A stretch of 64,000 nt of DNA from Astropecten irregularis (Eukaryota; Echinodermata; Asteroidea; Paxillosida; Astropectinidae), in assembly GCA_963971285.1 (NCBI GenBank), contig OZ020262.1, forward strand, positions 7,801,745 to 7,865,744. Direction: 5' to 3'. Numbering within the stretch: the first letter of the stretch is position 1; every line of letters begins with the position of its first letter. Positions 22,901 to 32,445 of the stretch are shown here, piece by piece. The notes under the pieces were generated by a model, which worked only from the letters and a program-made list of their open reading frames with translations, ran no database searches and was not told where the DNA came from. A program made the position numbers and the translations under genes.

Positions 22901-25473
22901 TGTCCGTTATGTGATCTCATACATTTTATTAGAAAGTTGAAAGGCTGTGCTAAATAGATTCAAGCCTCCACACTAAGAAAACTTGACAAATGTTTAAGAG
23001 GACCGAAGCACTGGAAGGCATGGTAAAATGAATATCAAATTGGTAATAGGAATTGAAGCAAAACTGAATTAAGTGCCCTCTCGTGTCGATTAAAGTAGTC
23101 CCAACAACGTTGAGACCTAATTGCGAGAAGTGCCAACGATATAGAAGTGCGAAAGTACGAACGATTATTACATGGTGTTTCCAAACCGATCCACATACTA
23201 ATTGTCACCATGCAAAGCCTTGAATCTTTCTAGTCCCAACATGTTTGGTTTCTAAATTCGCAGATTAGCTAATATCGTATATAGGCCTATACACAATTCA
23301 TTTGGATGATTTATGCAAAATTGCTGACAAGTTACGGTATTCAGGAGGTCACTGGTTCGAATCCCGCTCCAGTCAATTTTTCTTTCTTTTTTGTTGTTCA
23401 CTTTACAATGAAGTCAAGTTTGTCTTTGTTTATTTATATCTTTTTTATGTGGTTTCAGACGCTTGAGATGGTATTGGTAGATGAGGGTAAAACTTTTGAG
23501 GGCACGCACCCAATGCATCTCCACGGTTACCACTTTCAAGTAGTAGCCATGGGTAAATTGGGGCTAGCTACTACAGTGGAAGAAGTCAAGGAACTAGACA
23601 AAGCCGGTCAGTACTAGCCAATTAAAAACCTTCGTCAATTCAAATTAATTTTACAGAAATCAGAAGTCTACCTCTTGTTTTTGGACTTTAAAGGACACGG
23701 GGTTTCTTTATTTTCGTTATCCCTTATACTCTCTGTTTCGTACATTCGATACGATAAAGACTCTTTGTCTTAATCTTTTAAAGGCTGATTTTGATAGATT
23801 GAGGAGGGTTCAAGCCAGTATTTTCCAAGAAGAATGGGAATGCAAGTATTTGTTTGAATTTTTTCCATCCAATGAATGGTCGGGAATTCTTGCTTGTAAT
23901 GTTAACGTTGGAAATGTACAAGTTGTAAGACAAATTATCATTTTAATTCATGTTTGTCCTTATTGATTAACCCATATCCGCATACAACAACCCTAAGTAT
24001 TCTCCGGGCATTATTACCCAGCCTATAAAATTGTGACTCATTTTTATTAGCCCCAATGGGCTTCACATAGTCCGACAAGTTGTGACCACAGTTTGTTCAA
24101 AATGGTGAACAGATTCTTCAACATGGTAAATTTCCCGTTAAGTCCTCAAGAGAATTAAAAAAATAGAAAGGGATATTGCAAAGCAGTGCATCTTGAAAAA
24201 AAAATTCCACATGAAATAGCAGCATGGTTGGTTAGCGAGAAAATGTTTTATTATTCCCACTTTTTTAGATTCCCACAATTTTAGACCCCTACTTTATGTT
24301 GTATTTTGTTACTTTTTATTGACATCCGCACTAGTGAGCAGGAGGTCGTTGGTTTGAATCCTGCCTGAGCCCTCGCATTATTTTTCATGTGCACTCAACA
24401 AGCAGTCTTCATTCACGTCGGTGATGGGCGGGCCTAATTTGAATATTGTTATTGTTTTATCAGGAGGAATTGTGCGGAATTTAGAGAAGGCACCACGTAA
24501 AGACACCGTCATCGTACCGGATGGTGGCTACACTGTGGTGCGCTTCAAAGCAGATAATCCCGGCTGGTGGCTATTCCACTGCCATTTGCAGTTCCACAGC
24601 ATGGTAGGTCTATAGGCACTTTATTTTCAAGGATGGCTTTTTGTTGTGAATGGATTTGAATGAAAAAAATCCCAAAGTAAAGACCTTTATACAGGGATGT
24701 CACAAAAAGGTAACTAAAGGAACTGTTCTACAGTTAGACAGTTGATCGCTATATACAGTATACAAACTACATTATATCTCACGGGGTCGTTTGAGTGGTC
24801 GTTATGGACATGTGGCCGTTATACACAGGTGGTCGCCATTTACGTTGGTCATTCATGGTTCACCTTTACCGTCAAGAACGACATGTAACAATCCTCAGAT
24901 TTCAAATATTGAAACAAAATTAAACAGATTTAACTGATGCAATTCTGAATCCATCATGACTGCTTAAAAGCAAAACCTGACAGTGAATCCATGTTCCTGA
25001 ACTACTGGTAACTTTAGCCTTTGGGTTAAAATACTTAAATAGATTTATCATCTGTTTTCGTTTTAAAGGCATTTTAGCTGAGTTTTCTTTTTCAAACGAA
25101 GAACTCCTATGAAAAGAGCCACCTCTTTAAAGATGAAATACGCATATAGTGTACTGAAGCAACATGGACGCAATTACATTATTATGTCCAAATTTGTTGC
25201 CATTATGAGCTTATCTTGAAAAGATTCCTTTTCAGATTGTGTTACTTTTGTTTTATACAGATTGGGATGACTATATTGATACACGTTGGCACTGAACAAG
25301 ACCTGCCGCCCAAACCAAAAGACTTCCCTCGCTGCGGTAACTGGTACCCGCACGGAGTTGAAAGCACTTCGCCTACCCCTGCGCCCTCAAGAGCTGAAGG
25401 ACCTTTACGTCTTGCACCATCTGTAGTGATTTTGGGTTATTTGATCAGTCAGGCTTTGACATATTTCATGTAA
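19915..25473 (+). CDS. Laccase-like multicopper oxidase, copy A (7 exons)
   Basis: Coding exons are 19915-19999, 20440-20672, 21429-22326, 22592-22884, 23459-23606, 24464-24603 and 25261-25473. All have GT/AG borders and consistent phases, giving 669 residues. The order is: signal peptide (about 1-28), a cysteine-rich animal-laccase N-domain (about 39-86), then three cupredoxin domains. All four copper motifs are present: HWHG 130-133, HSH 174-176, HPMHLH 520-525 and HCHLQFH 591-597 with axial Met602. The C-terminus is hydrophobic (about 650-669), suggesting a GPI signal or membrane tail. Laccases oxidise phenols and catechols while reducing oxygen to water; this one should act outside the cell. 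Its substrate is unknown. A tandem paralogue follows at 32352-43481. No broken splice site or stop is seen. Confidence 0.9.
20104..20240. mobile_element. T1 MITE fragment in laccase A intron 1
   Basis: GTATTATCATACTTTTGTAG and TTACAGGGTATAAAGATGG match one half of T1. The other half is gone. Confidence 0.55.
20440..20672 (+). CDS. Laccase A exon 2: Cys-rich N-domain
   Basis: It carries eight closely spaced cysteines (CLRSC, RIC, KACFDC, TDC, HC), the pattern that precedes the first cupredoxin domain in animal laccases. The acceptor is CCATTAG and the donor follows ATCCAG. It is almost identical to copy B exon 2 over the same 233 nt. Confidence 0.88.
21005..21112. repeat. 10-bp minisatellite in laccase A intron 2
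   Basis: About nine degenerate copies of GGCTAGGTCC. Copy B has no equivalent in its intron 2. Confidence 0.8.
21283..21370 (+). repeat. tRNA-derived SINE piece in laccase A intron 2
   Basis: AACTCAGTTGGTAGAGCGCC (A-box-like) and CTCGAATCCCCCTCCA (B-box-like) frame a locally duplicated GCTAGCTCGA. It is not a plausible tRNA. Confidence 0.5.
21429..22326 (+). CDS. Laccase A exon 3: cupredoxin domains 1-2
   Basis: It holds the first two copper motifs ([20 protein letters not shown]) and the whole second cupredoxin domain. It is 898 nt and ends in phase 1, like copy B. The first 130 nt differ markedly from B; the rest is nearly identical. Confidence 0.92.
22592..22884 (+). CDS. Laccase A exon 4: start of cupredoxin domain 3
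   Basis: It contains the laccase-typical [16 protein letters not shown] segment that opens domain 3. It is one codon shorter than copy B (293 against 296 nt). The donor GTAATT follows GGGAAA, phase 0. Confidence 0.88.
23130..23255. repeat. Dispersed repeat (same family as 5303-5425)
   Basis: It shares AGAAGTGCGAAAGTACGAAC and TAATTGTCACCATGCAAAGC with the earlier copy. Confidence 0.5.
23320..23385 (+). repeat. tRNA-derived SINE fragment in laccase A intron 4
   Basis: TCAGGAGGTCACTGGTTCGA and ATCCCGCTCCAGTC match the 3' half of the tRNA-like head at 2693-2768. Confidence 0.5.
23459..23606 (+). CDS. Laccase A exon 5: HxxHxH copper motif
   Basis: It encodes [25 protein letters not shown] and a loop ending KELDKAG. 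Acceptor TTTCAG, donor GTCAGT, phase 1. An internal ATGG/GTAAAT site could act as an alternative phase-1 donor. In copy B this exon is interrupted by a transposon. Confidence 0.88.
24325..24440 (+). repeat. SINE fragment in laccase A intron 5
   Basis: GCACTAGTGAGCAGGAGGTC, a B-box-like GGTTTGAATCC and a tail with GTGCACTCAACAAGCAGTC parallel the copy at 25790-25950. Confidence 0.5.
24464..24603 (+). CDS. Laccase A exon 6: HCH copper motif
   Basis: It encodes [15 protein letters not shown] and [13 protein letters not shown]. The type 1/type 3 copper motif is split from its axial Met by the last intron. Phase 0 at the end. Confidence 0.9.
25261..25473 (+). CDS. Laccase A exon 7: axial Met and C-terminal tail
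   Basis: It starts [10 protein letters not shown] (the Met is the axial ligand position). A Pro/Ser-rich linker follows, then a terminal hydrophobic stretch with the stop at 25471-25473. An AATAAA lies near 26005. Confidence 0.9.
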   Translation: MGMTILIHVGTEQDLPPKPKDFPRCGNWYPHGVESTSPTPAPSRAEGPLRLAPSVVILGYLISQALTYFM

Positions 25474-25789
25474 TAGAAAAGAGTTTTCAGCAATTTGAGT
25501 CATTTCATTTGATTTGACATAAATGCTTGGATAATCACTAATGTGAAAGATGGCGCGTTGCAGATTATAATATCATGGTTAGTTTGGTGTTTGTTGGTAC
25601 ATGTATAATGGTATTTACTGATTACGACATTACGGTATAGTTAAATGAAGTTACTTATTTTTACATAAAAGGAACCTATATAACATGTACTATTTTAAAC
25701 CTTTTGCATAATGCGTGCGTGTAACATGGTTTCACTTGGGTTTGTTATTATTCTGCTGTGAAATATTTTATGGATTCGATTCACCCAGC

Positions 25790-25950
25790 TAAACCCGGTT
25801 AGCTCGATGGCCAAGCGATATGGCATCTGCACTAGTAAGCAAGGGGTAGTGGGTTCGAGTCCGTCCTTAACCAGCGCGTGATTGTTGTGTGCACTCTGCA
25901 ATCACTGGGTTGTCATTGTTCATCTTCTTCGGTGAATGGAAAGCCTAAAT
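25790..25950 (+). repeat. tRNA-derived SINE downstream of laccase A
   Basis: GGTTAGCTCGATGGCCAAGC (A box) and GGGTTCGAGTCC (B box) are followed by the same tail as at 24325-24440. Only five acceptor-like pairs form, so it is a SINE and not a tRNA gene. Confidence 0.55.
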
Positions 25951-26120
25951 AACATATAAATATATTATACTTGCTAAAATTATGCTTTCTCTTTATCAAA
26001 ATTAATAAAACAGATTGTGTTACCCAGGTCCTTCTTGGAGGTTGAGGCCATGGGGTTGAATATTCCGCAGAATGTTATGCCCTTCAATATCATAATGTGG
26101 ATTTCAACTCGGGTTTTGTG

Positions 26121-26440
26121 TCAACCTTTGACCATAGAATCGATTATTAAGGGTGTTCTTGGTCTCCCCACATTCTGAATGTTGAATACCTTGCCAGAAA
26201 TGAGGTAATTGACATTAGATTCACTACATGTAATGTTTCCTTTGGTCTTATTGGTGCATCCGTTTCCTGTGAAAGAATCAGACTCATGGGTGTGGTCCCG
26301 GCAGACCACACATCTCCAACCGCACTGAAAAGTGCCATGCTGTATAGGGAAAGAGACATTCATAATGGGTCAGCTTTGACAATCAAGATGGCATTTTCTG
26401 GGATGGCCACGAGCAGACGGTCCGAGGTGTTGAAAAAGTG
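26121..26440 (-). mobile_element. Penelope-like/GIY-YIG retroelement fragment
   Basis: On the minus strand the frame has CGWRCVVC, then TCSESNVNYLI and FNIQNVG. This is the cysteine linker and start of the GIY-YIG domain found near the C-terminus of Penelope-like elements (C-x-S-x-NVIYLI-x-C-x-QYVG). Only this small part is present. Confidence 0.5.
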
Positions 26441-27066
26441 ATGGTTATCATCGGTCATGTTTTACATGATTTCATCTAAGAAATGGTTTGATGTTTGTTA
26501 TGATTTTACTTATTGCATAAAAAGTACATAAAACTACTTAATGTTTATAATTATATCCATTATGCAAGGTATCATACGTGGTATTTATTAGTTTGTCATA
26601 TATATTTGTTAAATTTATATGCTTCACAAGATTTAATTTCATGATTTGTTTGGTGTTGGCTACAATTAACTAACTATATACGTATTCATTTAAGTTTAAG
26701 TTGTATTATACATTAGTTTTTCTTCGTTAAAATTACATTTACTCGTATATTTTAAAATATATTTTTACTTTTTCAACTGGCTCGGCAATTTTGGTTTAAA
26801 TAGGGAATCGTTTTAACCGAACATCTCTATAAAATGTATATACTTAGAGTGATGACTGATGAAAATTCAATACCACGGGGGACCCGCATGTGAGACATTG
26901 ATCATTTAGTCTAGTAGGTTTATATAGACAGCAGTTGAGTTTTTATGTTGGATTGGCAAATTATGTTTCCCATAATAATCCTGGAAAATACGTTGTTACA
27001 TTGAAACAGAAGTGTACCGTACATGTTTAATACAAGATCGTCCCATGCGCTGTATGCACTACTATG
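26441..27066. other. End of duplication unit A and AT-rich spacer
   Basis: Similarity to the 3' flank of copy B (44440-44790) continues to about 26870. No gene is present. Confidence 0.4.
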
Positions 27067-27452
27067 CTAAGGTGACCAGACGTCCCCGATTTCCGGGGAC
27101 AGTCCCCGATTTGACAGTACCGTCCCGATGAAAAATTGTCCCCGAAAATGTCCCCGATTCGACGAAATGCCCCCGGAAATTCGAATTGTCCTGAATAAAA
27201 AACACAAATGCTGTGCTGAAGAAGATCCATTCTTCAGGGAAGTAGGCCTATCACTGCCTATGCGAAGACAACCGCCAATAAGACATGTAAGTATGTAACC
27301 CACTCATGTCAACTGGACAAGATGCCCATAATATGCAACCATTTTGCATGTAGGCATCATCTGGATTATTTTTTTTTTCTTCAAAATTGTACCCCTCCCC
27401 AGGACACGGATCACTGTCCCCGGATCATCTCAACAAAATATGGTCACCTTAT
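27067..27452. mobile_element. TA-flanked MITE (TAAGGTGACCA ends)
   Basis: The ends TAAGGTGACCA and TGGTCACCTTA are inverted, with TA at both borders. GTCCCCGATTT-type strings repeat inside. No transposase. Confidence 0.75.
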
Positions 27453-29123
27453 ACTATGCAGTATGTACAAACAGAATCGACTGTACTCGTGTCGTCAACA
27501 TGTGTTGGTGTTGTTGTTACTTGTTAAAGTTTGGTTCTTCGGGAAAATCGGTTGTTGCGCAACCTGGAAGCGAGAGTTGTTTCTTTGGTTTGGTTTGCTT
27601 TGTTGATGAAATGCTTATTGTAAATACAAACTTTTGTGTACGTACAAATGGTTGACAAAGGGGAGACAATGTTCAAATAGGCCCTACCCTGTTTTGTAGA
27701 AGAGGTCACGTTTCATGGGACAAAAGGCATTATGCACCTCTCAGAAGACAAATCTCTCTCGGGATTCAACTCGGGTTACACAAATTCCGTCAACCAACAA
27801 GATGAAGGACGTTAAATACCTTCCGTTCACCGTTCGTCGAAAAAAAAATACATAAATTGGTGGAAATGGCTTTCAGCTTCAAGCATTTAGATCCTGCAAG
27901 TTGAAATTGTATAACGCTGGAAAATTGACAAATTGACTTAACATTAAGCAAAATACATTTGAACTGGAGACTGTCGTAATTATTTGATTTCTCTTGAAAA
28001 ACAGTTGAACATTTTTGGTAGTATGTTGAATATAAGGACAAGCAGTATGTAATGGTTTTGTTGTCTGAGCAATTTAGATACATCGAAAGTGAGTTCATTT
28101 GCAAAAACAGAACTCCATTTATGAAAAATTAACTTAATCATGGAAACAGAATACAGTTCGAAATTTTATTGCAAATTTAATAAAGTACAGAAAATGAATA
28201 AAATGTATTGGTGTATCCTTCAATAAAAAAAAATAGAAGCATCCACGATGATTATGTAAATTTTCAACAAAGGAGTTATCTGTTTTTGCAAATGAATTCT
28301 TCATAATTATACTGACTGAATCATGCATCTGCCAGAATGACTTCTGCTGTGCTGAACCATTTGCAGATAGAATAAAAGTATTCTGTGTACAGGAGTAGTG
28401 CAGGAGGAGTATGACTGAATATATGGCTGATTTACCCACGTTCAAATGATGGGAGTCCCCTATTCTAATACCCGGTTTGCCTAGGAGTGGTACCCCGGTC
28501 TAGTACCCTTGCTTAATCCATTCAGACATATAGAGAATATTTATCAAGAACCAGCCTATTCCCTTTGGCCTGACACTCACTGTCCGACCGCCAAATAGTG
28601 GTCAGTACGCAGTTAGGCAGCGTAGACACAACATCACAAACCTTTCTCTCCGGACAACTGCCTTTGCATTGGTGTCATAATCCTGGTGAGTTTTTCCTTC
28701 ATGATAATTCAAACTATTATATTTTATAAAAACATAAACAATTGTACCAATAGTTGTATTGTGTATTCTTGGAAGATCATTGTCTTTTTCACAAGTTTAG
28801 GCTCTTTTTAATTTAATTTAGCTCTGATTTGTTTTAGATGATCCAAGTTACATGTGTTTTTTGGCAGTACTGTTTCACATCCCACTAACGATACGCTATA
28901 CTTGATGAAACCATGTTTATTGATAAATACATATAATTGGGAACTTTCAGTAGGATGTGGAAACCATTAGTGCATTTTTTTGGTGGGTTTTAAATATAAG
29001 GGGACTTTAATGTGTTTTGATGTACAATATAATACCTTAATCAACTACCGCATAAACCTTTCTTTTGTGGATTGGTATAGGATTTTCTTTCTTATCAACT
29101 TTTGATTTTTTTTTCTTGTTTAC
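27453..29123. other. Gene-free spacer
   Basis: No gene is recognised. An inverted pair (CATTTGCAAAAACAGAACTCC at 28096-28116 and its near-complement at 28270-28293) marks a decayed palindromic element. Confidence 0.4.
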
Positions 29124-29420
29124 GGCGCCTCTTCTTATTACTGTGGTTCTCATTTCTTTGTCACCTTGAGGGAGGGTCGGTCGGTCGAAAAGAAAAGTTT
29201 GGTGAAAAAAAAAATCTGGCTGAATAATGATGAAAATGGTGAGAAATCATTGTACTCACTGTAATCTCTTTTGAATATTTTGTTTTAGTGAATTTATATC
29301 GGGGGACTATGTTATTTTGGACAGGGTCGGCGGCTAAAAAAATGTGGGGTTTTTCTTCGGTCGGAGTCCAAAATATGGGTCGGTCGGAAATGAGAACCAC
29401 AGTAATAAAAAGGGGCGCCC
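29124..29420. mobile_element. MITE with long inverted ends (GGCGCC)
   Basis: About 30-bp inverted termini run GGCGCCTCTTCTTATTACTG and its complement near 29395-29418. Internal GGTCGGTCGG strings are in opposite orientations. Confidence 0.75.
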
Positions 29421-30252
29421 TTAATGTATTTTCGATTATTGAGGTGATTTTCTTCGTAGATTCTAAAAATAGAAACTTTGAACTGTATTGATTTAATCTG
29501 TGTCCATCATTGTTGAAAATGAGGATCGGAGGTGGAAGTGGACACAACGGAATGTGTTTGCACATAACCGTTATCAACGTTTTACATTTGATATAATTAT
29601 TAAAATAGCTTAAAAGATGTTGATATACAAAATAATTCCTTAATAATGATTCTGTTTTTTTTTATATTATGTTAACATGCAAAACTGGTCAAAGATACTC
29701 GTCAGTTCATGAAATTGGTGAAAGTTCACTCCCTACGGATAACATTGCAGTGGCGATGTTTAGTACAAACCATTGAGTAAGGAACCGCACGAACACAGTA
29801 TACATTGTTAGACGCGCGACAGAGATTTAAAATCTTGTCCTGTACATTTTGAAATGGAAATAAGAATATGGAAAGAGTTATAATGCAATGCTCAAAACTT
29901 GGAACTTTAAGCCTGTTTTTTTTATGCACAGGATCATGGATTCTGCGGTCCGGATCCCATTTTAGCGTACCCGGCCGCATAGGAGGTGGATCTCTAAATC
30001 TCCGATCCTTTGCGTTAAACAAACAGGCCCTTTATGTCCGTACCATGACTTGTAAAATCTGTTGTATGACGTCGCAAGATTCTCGCAGAATAATGCGGAT
30101 TCCTCAACGTATCTGACTACTTATCACCGAAAAGATTTTCATTACCTGATAAATCCTACCTGACACGGATTCTGAATGGGACGCGCACCAGGCATACTAG
30201 CCGATTGGCCCTAACTGGCAGTCAGGTGTAATGAGGCGTGCCGGTCACCGTA
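29421..30252. other. Gene-free spacer
   Basis: No exon-like coding or element ends are recognised. Confidence 0.4.
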
Positions 30253-30586
30253 TTAAAGGTAATATCATACTTTGGTTTTAATCAACGAAATACAGATTCA
30301 CGGACAAACATATCAAGACAGATACAGTAACAGTCATCTGTGAAAATTTCAGTCCCATACGGTGCCCTCTTTTTGAAAAAAAAACCCAGCTTTTTATTTT
30401 TTATCTTTTAAAAGATCAAACAGATTTTCGATCGTTGTTTTACTAATTTCTGGATAAATACACCATTTCAGGCGGAAACATTTTAAGGGTATGTTTCTAT
30501 CACCAACATCTTCATACCCTAGGTTATACGTAAATCTGTGAACATTTCTGTTTTGGTTTCTAACCAAAGTATGATACTACCTTTAA
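30253..30586. mobile_element. TTAA-flanked MITE, family T1
   Basis: The element is complete, with TTAA at both ends, AGGTAATATCATACTTTGG on the left and CCAAAGTATGATACTACC on the right. Confidence 0.85.
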
Positions 30587-31357
30587 GAGACACAAGTTAC
30601 AAAATTAAACTCTCTTAAATCTGGGACAACAGCTACCAGATTTTCTTATAAAAGACATTTGTAGAAATCATGCCCATAGGGCGTATTGTCCAAGGTGCAA
30701 ATCCCAAGACCTTGGCCGGAATCGACCGACAGTCCAGAACCTTTCAAGCTTGGCCCTTTCCTCCATTTAGTCCGGAGCGCTGTAATTCACGGATTTTGAC
30801 AGCCTATGAATCTCTCTTAATCCTATTTCTAAGCTTGAGGGACACGGTCTGAAATTAGGAATTGTTCAGTACATTAGTTTCCCAATGGAGGAAGAATTAA
30901 GGATTTTAACTTTTTGACAGGAAAACAGAGCGCTGCGGGGTAACAAATAATGCTTTCAACGGTCAAAAATTGAATATTATTTTGAACTTCGGACCCAGGA
31001 GTTGACCGCTCCAGCCATTCATGGTGTGTTCATATGGTCACCCTCCCCCGACTGGTCAAGGAAACGGGTCTCAATTCACGTAAACAGACCGTCAAAATTA
31101 TGGACCATCAAACAAACAAAGGTGTTTCTGGTAATTTAACAATATTGCTTAACGCACGAATTCAGTTTTGTACGTTCCATCTTATTGGTAGGAAATATTG
31201 GGTCTTTACGAAACCAAGCTATAGGGCCTAGCTTAGGATTTGTTTCGGTACCGCCATTTGAGACCCAGAAACGAAACTGGGTTTGGGCTAGGTGGGGAAG
31301 CCGAAGAAAGTCTCCAGGGCTTAAACCATTCATTTCATTTATTACACAAAGTGAGGG

Positions 31358-31533
31358 TATATAGAGGTTATTCACCGACGTCATAAAATCACGTGATTAG
31401 CCGTCAAGCTTTTCTATGTTGTCCATGGTTACCCGTAGGACACTGTACTTTGCGTGTGCACTGAAGCGTATTGTTTCGCGCGTGCAATCATTGTGCTTGA
31501 CGGCCAATGACCTCACGTGAATAACCTCTATAT
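31358..31533. mobile_element. TA-flanked MITE (TAGAGGTTATTCAC ends)
   Basis: The ends TATAGAGGTTATTCA and TGAATAACCTCTATA are inverted. It abuts a second MITE at 31534 and is absent from unit A. Confidence 0.75.
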
Positions 31534-31689
31534 TAGCGCTCCGCACTTACGCTAAAAATAGCACCGGATCTCAGACAAACATTGCAACCATGCACGAGTG
31601 TGGGTGTGCGCGTCCATGTACACTACGCGTGTGAGACAATGTTTGTCTGACAGCCGGGGATTTTGTGATGTCATTAGTGCGGAGCGCTA
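31534..31689. mobile_element. MITE (TAGCGCTCCGCACT ends)
   Basis: TAGCGCTCCGCACT and AGTGCGGAGCGCTA are perfect inverted ends. An inner inverted pair is CAGACAAACATTG / CAATGTTTGTCTG. Absent from unit A. Confidence 0.8.
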
Positions 31690-31994
31690 TTCGGGCCAGC
31701 TTAGCCTCACTTCGCAAAGGCCCATAGGCACTGCAGTGAAAGACTGAAGCAGCTGTATGTCCCGCCACAAAGCCCCCTTTTGAACTCTGACGTCATCGGG
31801 TGACTGCAAAAAAATAGCAACAAATCAACTCAAACGGTTTAAAATGACGCAATTCCAGCGTCGCTATGAACCAAACAGATTAGGAGCCATGCAAGGGGGA
31901 CCCCAAACAGTTTTAGTATCAGACAGGCAACTGTTAAACTGGAGTGTTGCGCACAAACATGAGTTCATATAGCGAGTCGACTTTCCAAAACCCA

Positions 31995-32084
31995 TACACG
32001 GGTTTACACTTCGAAAAGTGCGCATGCGTGATAGTGCCATATTTTGAAGTCGCGATCAAAACCGCCGAAGTGTAAACCCGTGTA
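31995..32084. mobile_element. 90-bp palindromic MITE (CACGGGTTTACACTT), copy 1
   Basis: TACACGGGTTTACACTTCG and CGAAGTGTAAACCCGTGTA are inverted ends around GCGCATGCGTG. A second copy follows 16 bp later. Confidence 0.8.
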
Positions 32085-32100
32085 TTGTCTTCGACAATGG

Positions 32101-32187
32101 ACGGGTTTACACTTCGAAAAGTGCGCATGCGTGGAAGTGCCTCGTTTTGAAGTTGCGATCAAAATCGCCAAGGTGTAAACCCGTGTA
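32101..32187. mobile_element. 90-bp palindromic MITE, copy 2
   Basis: It has the same family and orientation as 31995-32084. The left terminus is shortened (ACGGGTTTACACTTCG). Confidence 0.75.
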
Positions 32188-32308
32188 TTAATTTCATTTT
32201 GCCATTTCCATAACAATCTTGGTGCATGGTAACTGCTGTTTCTACGAATATACAATTTGCTACGTATTGCCTGAACAAGTGCTTTTATATACGTTTTTGT
32301 TTTTTCAG

Positions 32309-32351
32309 TTTACAATTTCAGCAATTAATTGACGACTCTCACTCAAGGAAG
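32309..32351 (+). promoter_or_regulatory. Probable 5' UTR part of laccase B exon 1
   Basis: The pyrimidine tract and CAG ending at 32308 sit where copy A has its acceptor-like site. This suggests an upstream non-coding exon in both genes. Confidence 0.4.
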
Positions 32352-32445
32352 ATGGAAAAAAATCGTCCACGTGCAACAGCCGTCAGTAATGTATTTGTTT
32401 TGTTAGCATTGCTGGGACAAATGCATATGTCGACATGCAGGTACA
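32352..32445 (+). CDS. Laccase B exon 1: signal peptide, shifted donor
   Basis: It encodes MEKNRPRA and a hydrophobic core. The donor aligned with copy A (CAG/GTACAG) would put exon 2 out of frame because of a 4-bp insertion. The next GT (TACA/GTGAGA), five bases on, restores phase 1 and matches the donor consensus better. Confidence 0.75.

Larger units (their letters stand above)
17980..26870 (+). repeat. Segmental duplication unit A (laccase A)
   Basis: From AGACCTTGGCCGGAATCGACC onward this region is collinear with 30707-44790: 5' flank (18000-18160 with 30710-30890; 19050-19330 with 31070-31350), all seven laccase exons, and 3' flank up to about 26870. Introns and flanks are diverged and differ by transposon insertions, while exons are much closer. 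Confidence 0.85.

Noticed and set aside
25795-25875. Possible tRNA gene
   Set aside because: Only five acceptor pairs form, and the downstream tail is shared with 24325-24440, as expected for a SINE.
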